Assembly: GCF_023156195.1 (NCBI RefSeq)
Contig: NZ_JAKUKA010000001.1
Location: forward strand, 3,224,001-3,288,000
DNA: 64,000 nt
DNA from: Chitinophaga sedimenti
GTDB taxonomy: Bacteria; Bacteroidota; Bacteroidia; Chitinophagales; Chitinophagaceae
Direction of reading: 5' to 3'
Shown here: positions 10,184 through 18,517 of the stretch, one piece after another
How positions within the stretch are numbered: the first letter of the stretch is position 1
Layout: each line of letters begins with the position of its first letter
The notes under the pieces: model-generated
Databases searched by the model: none
What the model was told of the DNA's origin: nothing
The model's input: the letters and a program-made list of their open reading frames with translations, nothing else
Position numbers and translations under genes: made by a program

Positions 10184-11728
10184 GATAAGGTCCGTTGAGG
10201 TTGATATTTTGCGCATGCGCCACGTGGTTGGCTACACGCACGATGGAATGATCGGCGATGATGGTATGCAATGCTGCGATATCCGTAGCGAAGATGCGGT
10301 CCGCAGCAGCGAAACTTACTTTTTCGCGGGTGAACTTATGCACGGCTTCAATAACGGCAGCGGAACGTAATGGCCGCCTGAAATCCACGGCCTGTGCGGC
10401 GTACAACAGTTCTACCGCCGGGATATATTCGAGATTGCCCAGTACCTGGTGCAACTTGCGGCCACTGATGGAACCCATGGAAACGTGGTCTTCCTGGCCA
10501 AGCGAAGTAGGCACACTATCCGCACTGGCAGGGAAACAGAGCGTTTTATTCTCCGTCACCAAAGCAGCCGTGGTGTACTGCGGGATCATGAAACCGGAGT
10601 TGAGACCGGCGTCCTGGATAAGCAGTTTCGGCAGGCCATAACGTCCTTCGATCATCATATAACAACGGCGGTCGCTGATGTTGCCCAGTTCCGCGGCGGC
10701 CACGGTGGCGTAATCCAACGGCAGGGCGAGTGGTTGTCCGTGGAAGTTGCCACCGCTGATCGTATCGTCGGCAGCGAAGATGATCGGATTGTCGGTGACC
10801 GCGTTCAGTTCTATGGTGGTCAGTTCCTCCGGTGTTTCCAGGCGGTGCGGGAAGCCCCGTGTACCTGCGGCATGCAGCGCAGGGAATACGGATCCTGTAC
10901 GCGGCCGCAATCTACGTGCGATGCCATGATTTCCGAAGCATCGAGCAGGGCGTGCAAACGGTGCGCTACGAGCTGGTTGCCTCTATACGGGCGAATCTCG
11001 TGCAGGCGCGGATCAAAAGGCTTGTGGGTACCCATAAGTCCTTCCAGCGACATAGCACCGATGATATCGGCGGCCTCCAGCAGGTTGTGGAAACGCTGTA
11101 CGGCTTTCACCGCATGCGCTAAGATGAATTGTGTGCCGTTGATGAGCGCCAATCCCTCTTTGGGACCCAGCGCGATGGGCTGCAACCCTTCCTGTTGCAG
11201 CACGGTGGCAGCGGGCAGGCGTTCGCCTTTATACCACACTTCGCCGAGCCCGATGAGGGGGAGAAAGAGGTGCGAGAGTGGTGCCAGGTCGCCGGATGCG
11301 CCTACAGAGCCTTTTTCCGGTACGAGGGGCGTAACACGGTGATCGATATGCCATATGATACGCTCGATCGTAGCCAGTGCTGCGCCGGAGTACCCCTGTG
11401 CAAGCGCCTGTACCTTGGTGATGAGCATGATGCGGGCAATTTCCTCCGCGATGGGCGCACCTACGCCAACACTGTGGCTTTGCAGGATATTGTACTGCAG
11501 TTTGCGCGTATCTTCTTCAGAAATCTTAGTGTCGCACAACGGGCCAAAGCCCGTGTTGATGCCGTATACCGTGGTGTGTTGCTGTACAATTTCCTGTACG
11601 TGGGCATGGCTGGCTTTGATGCGTGCCACTACATCGGGGTTCAACTGCCCTTTGATATGGCCGGCTGCGATACCGAGTGTTTTGGCGACCGTAAGCTGGT
11701 CCGAACCATAATGAAATACCTGGTCCAT
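10161..11728 (-). CDS. hutH: Histidine ammonia-lyase (frameshifted)
   Basis: First step of histidine degradation: L-histidine to trans-urocanate and ammonia. The MIO prosthetic group forms from Ala-Ser-Gly, seen here in [16 protein letters not shown] near residue 145. INTGFGPL near 58 and [10 protein letters not shown] near 283 are further signatures. At 10829-10832 (minus strand) CACCGGAGG stands for CACCTGGAGG (protein [12 protein letters not shown]), a one-base loss. Repaired length is 522 residues. The C terminus runs 23 bases into hutU. The gene is second in the operon, four bases after marR. Confidence 0.94.
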
Positions 11729-11732
11729 AAAT

Positions 11733-12218
11733 TTATTTTTCGAGTTCCTTAAAGATGCGGTCAGAGAGTGATTGTTTGTCGAGGCTGGCCTCCAGTCCGG
11801 CGAGGCCGTCGAGCAACTGTTTGCTGCGAGCGTCGGCTTCGGACACTGCCTGCATGCAGACGGCGATGGCTTTCCAGATGGGCTGCACTTTGGCGAGCAG
11901 CGCCTTGCCTTTCACCGTGAAGGCGACGCGTTGCCGGCGGCCGTCTTCTTCACACTTTTCCGTTTTTACAAGACCTTTCTTTTTTAACCCGGCGATCAGC
12001 TGGCTGATAGCCGAATGCGACACTTCCAGTTCGGTGGCAATATCCTGCAGCGTAAGCGCTGGCCGTTGCGACATCAGGTAAAATACCGGGAACCAGGAAG
12101 CGTCGAAGGCGATGCCTTCATATTCGTACACCTTGTTTACCTCGGCGAGAAAGTATTCGCTGAGGCGGCGGAGGCGGGTGCCGAAAATGAGATAACCGAG
12201 GGATGGATAAAAGCTCAT
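11733..12218 (-). CDS. MarR-family transcriptional regulator, probable hut regulator
   Basis: 161 residues with a winged helix-turn-helix: LTLQDIATELEVSHSAISQLIAGL (residues about 55-78) is the recognition region, and KCEEDGRRQRVAFTVKG is the wing. Long helices on both sides provide the dimer interface. It is the first gene of the marR-hutHUIG unit and a perfect palindrome lies nine bases upstream of its ATG, so autorepression and control of hut are the obvious inference. Bacterial hut genes are classically controlled by HutC (GntR type) or by antitermination (HutP), so a MarR regulator is an uncommon arrangement. The ligand is presumably histidine or urocanate; this is not shown by the sequence. 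Confidence 0.9.
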   Translation of the reverse strand: MSFYPSLGYLIFGTRLRRLSEYFLAEVNKVYEYEGIAFDASWFPVFYLMSQRPALTLQDIATELEVSHSAISQLIAGLKKKGLVKTEKCEEDGRRQRVAFTVKGKALLAKVQPIWKAIAVCMQAVSEADARSKQLLDGLAGLEASLDKQSLSDRIFKELEK

Positions 12219-12226
12219 CGGATTAA

Positions 12227-12248
12227 ATTATATAAGCACTTATATAAT
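12227..12248. promoter_or_regulatory. Perfect 22-bp palindrome, candidate MarR operator
   Basis: Half-site ATTATATAAG and its exact reverse complement CTTATATAAT are separated by two bases (CA). The palindrome starts nine bases upstream of the marR ATG on the minus strand, within the expected leader or promoter. Size and symmetry fit a dimeric MarR protein. Confidence 0.7.
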
Positions 12249-12306
12249 TACAATATTAAAGGAAAAAACGGATACTGGAAAAGAAAAAGGTGGAAGATGG
12301 GCTTTT

Positions 12307-12372
12307 CGTGCACTATCCGTGCTCTCCCCGTGCACTGTTCAAGCACTCCCCGTGCACTCCCCGTGCACTCCC
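12307..12372. repeat. Six tandem 11-bp units, consensus CGTGCACTCCC
   Basis: Units begin at 12307, 12318, 12329, 12340, 12351 and 12362, exactly 11 bases apart. The last two are identical, and the fourth starts CAAGCAC. The period is not a multiple of three, so this is not a coding repeat. It lies about 60-125 bases beyond the MarR palindrome, in the gene-free region upstream of marR. Confidence 0.85.
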
Positions 12373-12397
12373 CTATAGAGATTTTGCATTTTAGCTG

Positions 12398-12460
12398 CGA
12401 CACTTTGCGACAATCACGACATATGGCGACAATCACGACACATAACGACAATCCGCGACA
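12398..12460. repeat. Seven CGACA pentamers at 9-10 bp spacing
   Basis: CGACA occurs at 12398, 12408, 12417, 12427, 12436, 12446 and 12456, with spacings of 10, 9, 10, 9, 10 and 10. Within it GCGACAATCACGACA is repeated exactly with a 19-base period. It directly follows the 11-bp array and has no coding potential of its own. Confidence 0.8.
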
Positions 12461-12669
12461 ACCGGGTTGGCAGGATGCAATTGCAGGGTTAATTTTACAT
12501 CGTTGAATAGTAAGGAAGTGATCAACGGTGGCCGTGGATAACATCATAAAGCAGGATACATGATGATGCGCTTTGACTATTGCAGTACACAATTGCTTAG
12601 CGGCATAAAGACAGGGCATAACAAAGCCGCTCGCGGTATACACGAGCGGCCCGTCCATATTTTGGATGC

Positions 12670-13070
12670 TTACTTTTTTGCTGTCTTTTTCTTTACATCG
12701 AACCAGAGCGGGGAATCATCGTCCACGTCGCCGTTGTAATTGATGAAAAGCTCCTCGCCTTTTTGATGGCACGGCGGGTAATGATGCTCATGGTTTCTTC
12801 GGTGAAGTCCATTTCATACTCGCAGTTTGGATCGTAAGCGTGGTTGTAAATGCTGCAAAAGCCAAGTGCAACGCAGGATTTGGTTTCCCGTTTACCCCAA
12901 AGGAAGAGGTAATTATGCAAAAAGGTTTTGTCTGCCTTCTCGGTATCGTCGTATGACAATACCAGCACGGGGGATGTTTCGATGCGCGTACCTGCGGGGA
13001 TCGCGTCTTTTGTATAAACACCGCGACCTTTGCCGGGTGATTTCTTGATATGCAAATATGGCTTAATCAT
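12670..13070 (-). CDS. SET domain-containing protein (frameshifted)
   Basis: A small SET-fold protein. GKGRGVYTKDAIPAGTRIE near residue 12 is the N-terminal SET motif, and GFCSIYNHAYDPNCEY near 75 matches the NHxxxPN element that binds S-adenosylmethionine. The C-terminal ELFINYNGD is the counterpart of the SET ELxxDY strand. The frame breaks at about 12769, where AAAAAGGCGAGG stands for AAAAAGGGCGAGG. Repaired length is 133 residues, ending in a lysine-rich tail. Bacterial stand-alone SET proteins are presumed protein-lysine methyltransferases; no substrate is known here. A perfect inverted repeat (CTTTACG-N2-CGTAAAG, 13094-13109) lies just upstream. Confidence 0.75.
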
Positions 13071-13093
13071 AATGAACTGTAAGTGCTTCACGC

Positions 13094-13109
13094 CTTTACG
13101 GGCGTAAAG
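13094..13109. repeat. Short perfect inverted repeat upstream of the SET gene
   Basis: CTTTACG (13094-13100), two bases, CGTAAAG (13103-13109). It lies 23 bases before the ATG of the SET gene on the minus strand and could be an operator or part of a leader hairpin. Confidence 0.35.
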
Positions 13110-13170
13110 TAACATTAAACAAACAAGTTATCAAAATTTGATGTATTATCTAAATTCCAAAACGCTTATA

Positions 13171-13178
13171 TATTTTTG
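13171..13178 (+). promoter_or_regulatory. -7 promoter box of the bestrophin gene
   Basis: TATTTTTG fits TAnnTTTG and lies 18 bases before the ATG at 13197. No good -33 TTTG is found at the usual distance, so this is tentative. Confidence 0.4.
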
Positions 13179-13196
13179 CACAATAACCCGAGCAGT

Positions 13197-14069
13197 ATGA
13201 TCAACTATAATCCGAAAGAGTGGTTTACCTTTATTTTCCGGTTGCACAAGGCGGACACAGTGAGGAAATTGACCCCCATGTTCTTTTACCTTGGACTATA
13301 TGCCGCCGCGGTGGCTTTCCTGGAACTAAACGTCTTTCAGCTTTCTAAAACACACAGCGAACATCTTAAAAACATATCGCTGATGCATGGCCTGCTGGGC
13401 TTTGTTATCTCTTTGTTGCTGGTGTTCCGCACCAATACCGCGTATGATCGCTGGTGGGAAGGCCGTCGCCAGTGGGGTACACTGGTAAACGTCAGCAGAA
13501 GCTTAGCCATCAAACTACAGGCCATTTTACCGGAAGGGCATCCGGCGCGGGCATACTTCCGCACCATGATCCCCAACTTTGCCTTCAGTATGAAGCAACA
13601 CCTGCGCAACCAGTATCACCCCGGTGAGCTGGAACTGGACGAGCCACACGAGCTTTCGCAGGAAAAGCACATGCCTAACCAGATTTCGGCACACATGATG
13701 CGTAAGGTAATAGCACTGCACCAGGAAGGACTGCTGACAGGTGAGCAACTCATTTTTATGAATGAGGAACTGCGCTCGTTTACAGATGTGTGCGGCGCCT
13801 GCGAACGTATCAAGAACACGCCCATACCCTTTTCGTATAGCGTGTTCCTGAAGAAGTTCATCTTCTTTTATGTGATGACATTGCCCCTCGGGTATGTATT
13901 CAGCGTAGGCTACATCATCATACCGATGATCGTGTTTATCTTCTACGTACTGGCCAGTCTTGAGCTGATCGCCGAAGAAATTGAAGACCCGTTTGGCACG
14001 GACGCGAACGACCTGCCGGCCGACACCATCTGTAACAACATCCGGCTGCATGTACAACAGGTGCTTTAA
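13197..14069 (+). CDS. Bestrophin family ion channel
   Basis: 290 residues matching the bacterial bestrophin-like family (RFP-TM/UPF0187). It begins MINYNPKEWFTFIFRLHKADT and has a hydrophobic first segment near residues 27-45. The hallmark LLVFRTNTAYDRWWEGRRQWG near residues 75-95 follows; later come another membrane pair (FFYVMTLPLGYVF, IIIPMIVFIFYVLASLELIAEEIEDPFG) and the terminal NDLPADTICNNIR. The EEIEDPFG motif is the bestrophin calcium-clasp region in animal homologues. Prokaryotic homologues form pentameric channels, mostly cation-selective. The start at 13197 is preferred because homologues begin at MI-YNPK. A magnesium transporter follows 35 bases later. Confidence 0.9.
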   Translation: MINYNPKEWFTFIFRLHKADTVRKLTPMFFYLGLYAAAVAFLELNVFQLSKTHSEHLKNISLMHGLLGFVISLLLVFRTNTAYDRWWEGRRQWGTLVNVSRSLAIKLQAILPEGHPARAYFRTMIPNFAFSMKQHLRNQYHPGELELDEPHELSQEKHMPNQISAHMMRKVIALHQEGLLTGEQLIFMNEELRSFTDVCGACERIKNTPIPFSYSVFLKKFIFFYVMTLPLGYVFSVGYIIIPMIVFIFYVLASLELIAEEIEDPFGTDANDLPADTICNNIRLHVQQVL

Positions 14070-14104
14070 CATTATTATACTTATTTTCGCACCGTGTCAG
14101 GTTT

Positions 14105-15482
14105 ATGGAAAATGAAGCATTATTAGAAAAATACGAGGAGCTCGCTGCCCAAAAAGCGCAAGGGGAGCTTAAAGTATACCTGGACGACCAGCTGATTACC
14201 GATATCGCCGACCTGATTTATGAATTGCCCGACGAAGGAGGCAACATCATTGAACAACTGACGATAACGCGTGCGGCGGCCGCTTTCAGGATATTGGAAT
14301 TCCCCGCGCAGGAAGAGGTGATCCGGCAACTGCGTCCATCCAAAGTGGCAGAGTTGATGAACGAACTGCCGCCGGATGACCGTACCGCATTCCTGGGCGA
14401 ACTGCCCAGTGCGGCCGTGAAAGAGCTCATTAAACTGCTGGACCCCGAAGAACGTAAAGTGACACTTGCCCTGCTGGGATACCCCGAAACCAGCGTAGGC
14501 CGTATCATGACACCGGACTACCTTGCTGTTAAATCCACCTGGACCGTTCAACGGGTACTCGACCACATCCGCCGCAATGGCCGCGATTCCGAAACCATCG
14601 ATGTAATTTATGTACTGGACGACAGCGGCAAACTGCTCGATGACTTCCGTATCCGCGAGTTCCTGCTCGTAGCGCCCGACACCGAAGTGAGCACCCTGAT
14701 GGACGACCGCTTCGTCGCCCTGAACGTAAATGACGAACAGGAAGAAGCCATCCGGGAGTTCCGTATGGAAAACCGTGTGGCACTGCCCGTAACCGACGAC
14801 AATGGCATCATGCTCGGCATTGTGACCATTGACGATATGTTATGGATCGCCAACGAAGAACATACCGAAGACATTCAGAAGATCGGTGGTACCGAAGCCC
14901 CTGGATGAACCTTACCTCGATATGCCCCTCCTGAAACTGATTAAAAAACGGGTGGGCTGGCTCATCATCCTCTTCATCGGCGAAATGTTAACCGCTACCG
15001 CTATGGGCTTCTTCGAGGATGAAATTGCGAAAGCTGTAGTACTGGCGCTCTTTGTACCGCTTATCATCTCCAGCGGCGGCAACAGCGGATCACAGGCATC
15101 TACACTTATTATACAGGCTATGGCACTGGGTGAAATCAGCATCGGCGACTGGTGGCGCGTCATGCGCAGGGAACTTATTTCCGGTGTATTGCTGGGCGGT
15201 GTGCTCGGGATCATAGGCTTTACGCGTATCCTGTTGTGGAACCAGCTTTTCCATAGTTACGGCGAACACACGGTGCTCATCGGCATGGTCGTAGGCATTT
15301 CACTGGTGGGCGTGGTATTGTGGGGAACACTGTCGGGATCCATGTTGCCTTTGTTATTAAAACGCCTCGGCGCGGACCCGGCCACTTCGTCTGCCCCGTT
15401 CGTAGCCACGTTGGTAGACGTAACAGGACTGATCATCTACTTCTCCGTAGCCTATACGTTTATGAGCGGGATTTTACTGTAA
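14105..15482 (+). CDS. mgtE: Magnesium transporter MgtE (frameshifted)
   Basis: Mg2+ channel/transporter of the inner membrane. The cytosolic N domain (helical repeats with [15 protein letters not shown]) is followed by two CBS domains beginning at [11 protein letters not shown] near residue 136. The membrane domain has five helices and contains the conserved [13 protein letters not shown] segment. The frame breaks at 14898-14903: GCCCCTGG stands for GCCCTGG (protein [13 protein letters not shown]), one C too many. The break falls exactly between the CBS region and the first membrane helix, which makes it look like a two-gene split, but removing the C gives 458 residues, the usual MgtE size. 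The 3' end overlaps the convergent phosphatase gene by 23 bases. Confidence 0.92.
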
Positions 15483-16017
15483 CGCCATAGTGTTCTACTT
15501 TCACTTCGCCGCCGTTTCTTTTCTTCTGTATGATGAAAAGATAGTCGAACTGCTGCTCTCCTATTGAATCTACCGGCGGCTTTACGTCCAGCGCCTCCAT
15601 CATGGGCAGCAACGTATTGCTATGACCGATGATCAGCAGCTTTTTACCCCAGTCGTCGCGGCGGGTTATTTCATAAATCAACGATTCGCCGGTACTGTCC
15701 GGCTGATAAATAGCAGTATCGATGTGAGCCAGCAGCCGGAGCGAATCGGCGGTTTGTCCGCTACGCATCAGCGGCGTACAGTAGATTTTAGCGATGCCCG
15801 AATCGCGCAGCCGCCGGTACAGGTCACCCGCACGTAGATGTCCTTCAGCGGTAAGCGTTGAGTCTGCGCCCGGATGCTTTTCGGCATGGCGCACCATAAA
15901 CACCGTACCTGTAAGGAAGGTACTGTCTTCCGTTACCGGGATCAATGTTTTAGGCGTTTCGCGTGGCTGGCAGGCGGCCAGGAAGACAACCACTGCTACG
16001 AATTTAACTGCTTTCAT
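15460..16017 (-). CDS. SixA-type histidine phosphatase lipoprotein
   Basis: A histidine phosphatase superfamily protein of 185 residues. The catalytic RHG-type motif is MVRHAEKH near residue 41, and the second catalytic His lies in IIGHSNTL near 132. The N terminus ([17 protein letters not shown]) is a lipoprotein signal with cleavage before Cys, so the enzyme is probably anchored in the envelope; classical SixA is cytoplasmic, so a different substrate is likely. Start chosen at 16015-16017. It is divergent from the S9 peptidase and convergent with mgtE. Confidence 0.8.
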   Translation of the reverse strand: MKAVKFVAVVVFLAACQPRETPKTLIPVTEDSTFLTGTVFMVRHAEKHPGADSTLTAEGHLRAGDLYRRLRDSGIAKIYCTPLMRSGQTADSLRLLAHIDTAIYQPDSTGESLIYEITRRDDWGKKLLIIGHSNTLLPMMEALDVKPPVDSIGEQQFDYLFIIQKKRNGGEVKVEHYGVTVKSRS

Positions 16018-16083
16018 GGGCACCGTTCATTATATTGTGTCAATATTAAATAATTTAAACCAACTTTTGGGAACAACAACCAT

Positions 16084-18429
16084 ATGATACAACCAAAATC
16101 CCTCCTGCTATTGCTGGCGTTGCCGTTGTCCGCGCAACTACAGGCGCAGCAACTCAGTGTAGAAAAGATCATGCGTGATCCCAAATGGATCGGCACCTCG
16201 CCCTCGGGCCTGTTCTGGAGCAGCGACAGTAAAACACTGTACTTTTCCTGGAATCCCGACAAAGCGCCCTCGGATTCGCTGTACTACATTGGCACCAGCG
16301 ACCGGAGTCCCCGTAAAACCATAGCAGCAGCGCGGTCGGAGGTACAGTCCACCGCCGACGTTACCCGGAATAGCGCCCGCACCCAATACCTCTACAACTT
16401 ATCCGGCGATATCTACCTCCGCGATGTGAAATCCGGCAAAACCACCCGCATTACACAAACCGCCGCCTACGAAAGCGGCGAACGTTTTGGCTTTAATGAC
16501 CGCCGCATTGTATACCGCAGCGGTACCGACCTCTTTGCATGGGACATCAGCACTGGTTTGACCGAACAACTGACACGTTTCCTGGCCGGCGATAAACCCG
16601 CGGCAGCTGAAAATAAAGAAGAAGGCGCCCCCGCCGAAAAATGGCTGAAGGCGCAGCAGCTGGAACTGATCGACGTACTTGCCTCCCGCAAGGAAAAAGA
16701 GAGGCGGCAGACGCTTTCCGTAAAAGCCTGACCCCCACGAAAGAGCAGCGCGCCTTATACCTGCAGGGTAAAAGCCTGGGACAAACGAGCATCAGTAACG
16801 ACGGACAGCTGGTTGCCTACACTTTAATGAAATACAGCCGCGGCACCAGCACCGATGTGCCTAACTATGTAACCGAGAACGGGTATACGACAAACATTAA
16901 TGCACGGGCGAAAGTGGGTACGGAGGGACAGGTATCTTCCGAACTGTTCCTGTACGACCGACAGCGCGACACCGTGTATACCGTGAACCTTAGCGTAATA
17001 CCGGGCTTAACAGACAAACCCGCTTACCAGCAAAACGACACCTCGAAAGCTGCTAAGCGCGACTTCCGCATCGGCGGACTGCACTGGTCGCCCGACAGCC
17101 GTTATGTGATGGCAGACATCCGTTCCAACGATTCGAAAGACCGCTGGCTGATGCTGCTCGATGCTGCGAACGGGCAATTGAGCACGCTGGACAGGCAACG
17201 TAACGAAGCCTGGGTGAATTACAGCATTATCAACGACCTTGGCTGGCTGAACGACCATACGATCTGGTACCAGTCAGAAGCCACCGGGTATGCGCATCTG
17301 TACACAATGGATGTTCGTGCTAAAACACAGCGGCAGCTGACTTCCGGGAATTATGAAGTACAACAGGTGAGCCTCTCCAACGATAAAAATGCTTTTACCT
17401 GCATACCAACGAAACCCATCCGGGTGTGGTTAAACTTTACCGCCTCCCTGTTGCCGGCGGCAAAGCAGCGGCGCTCACCACATTGGAAGGCGGTATAGAA
17501 GCGCAATTGTCGCCGGACGAAAAATGGATCGCGTTCCGCTATTCCACGTCGAACCAGCCATGGGAATTATACCTGCAGGAAAACAAACCGGGAGCTACAG
17601 CCGTGCAGATTACCAGCCTGGCACAGTCGGCCGAGTTCAAAACATATCCCTGGCGCACGCCGGAAGTGCTGACCTTTGCCGCCCGCGATGGCGCTAACGT
17701 TTATGCCCGCTTATACACACCCGATCCCGCGAAAAAGAACGGTGCGGCGGTCATCTTTGTCCATGGCGCCGGCTATCTGCAGAATGCACACAAATGGTGG
17801 AGCAGTTACTTCCGCGAATACATGTTTCACAACCTGCTGACCGATATGGGCTTTACCGTACTGGACATGGACTACCGTGGCAGCGCGGGCTATGGCGCGG
17901 AGTGGCGCACCGGTATTTACCGCCACATGGGCGGCAAGGACCTGACGGACCATGTAGACGGTGCTCATTTCCTCGCTAAAAACTATGGTGTGGATCCTAA
18001 GCGGATCGGCATCTACGGCGGCAGTTACGGCGGCTTTATTACCCTGATGGCGATGTTTACCACGCCCGGCGAATTTAAAGCCGGTGCGGCCCTTCGTTCT
18101 GTCACGGACTGGGCGCACTACAACCACGGCTATACCCAGGCGATCCTGAACACACCAGTAGAGGACAGCATTGCCTTTGCACGGTCATCTCCCATCTACT
18201 TTGCCGAAGGATTAAAAGGCCATTTGCTGATGTGCCACGGCGTGGTGGACACGAACGTGCACTTCCGGACATCATCCGACTGAGCCAGCGGCTGATCGAA
18301 CTAGGAAAGGATAACTGGGAACTGGCCGTGTATCCGGTGGAGGACCACGGGTTTGTGGAGCCATCGAGCTGGACGGACGAATACAAGCGCATCCTGAAGC
18401 TGTTTACGACGAACTTACTGACACCTTAA
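16084..18429 (+). CDS. S9 family prolyl oligopeptidase / DPP-like peptidase (three frameshifts)
   Basis: Exported serine peptidase of the prolyl oligopeptidase family. A signal peptide ([21 protein letters not shown]) is followed by a beta-propeller region with [12 protein letters not shown] and [10 protein letters not shown] blades, and then by an alpha/beta-hydrolase domain. Catalytic residues are Ser in YGGSYGGF, Asp in GVVDTNVHF and His in EDHGFV. Three one-base losses split it: about 16700 (GAGAGG for GAGGAGG), about 17396 (a T5 run read as T4, protein [13 protein letters not shown]) and about 18267 (TTCCGG for TTCCAGG, protein VHFQDIIRLS). With these restored the protein has 782 residues. 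It probably trims peptides in the periplasm. A hairpin terminator follows. Confidence 0.88.
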
Positions 18430-18435
18430 TAACAA

Positions 18436-18463
18436 TGGGGCCTCCGCAAGGGGGCCCCTTCTT
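18436..18463 (+). terminator. Terminator after the S9 peptidase gene
   Basis: GGGGCC (18437-18442) pairs with GGCCCC (18453-18458) around an 10-base loop, followed by a short T-rich tail (CTTCTT). It lies eight bases after the stop. Confidence 0.6.
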
Positions 18464-18517
18464 ATGCCGGCAACATTACGTATATTTACTATCCCTAGCC
18501 CTTATTTAATTAATATT

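Larger units (their letters stand above)
12249..12669. other. Gene-free region between the SET gene and marR
   Basis: About 420 bases without a supportable gene. It holds the two phased repeat arrays at 12307-12372 and 12398-12460. The remainder up to the end of the SET gene shows no repeat, hairpin or consensus promoter that I can support. Confidence 0.5.

Noticed and set aside
12307..12460. CRISPR array
   Set aside because: Units are 9-11 bases with no spacers of 25-40 bases and no cas genes nearby.
12015..12506. 163-codon plus-strand frame over marR and the repeat arrays
   Set aside because: It is antisense to marR and its second half is a translation of the tandem repeats, whose 11-base period breaks any coding periodicity.
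14829..15482. A separate gene for the MgtE membrane domain
   Set aside because: A single extra C at a CCTGG site joins it to the upstream MgtE N-domain and CBS pair; the combined length is that of the family.
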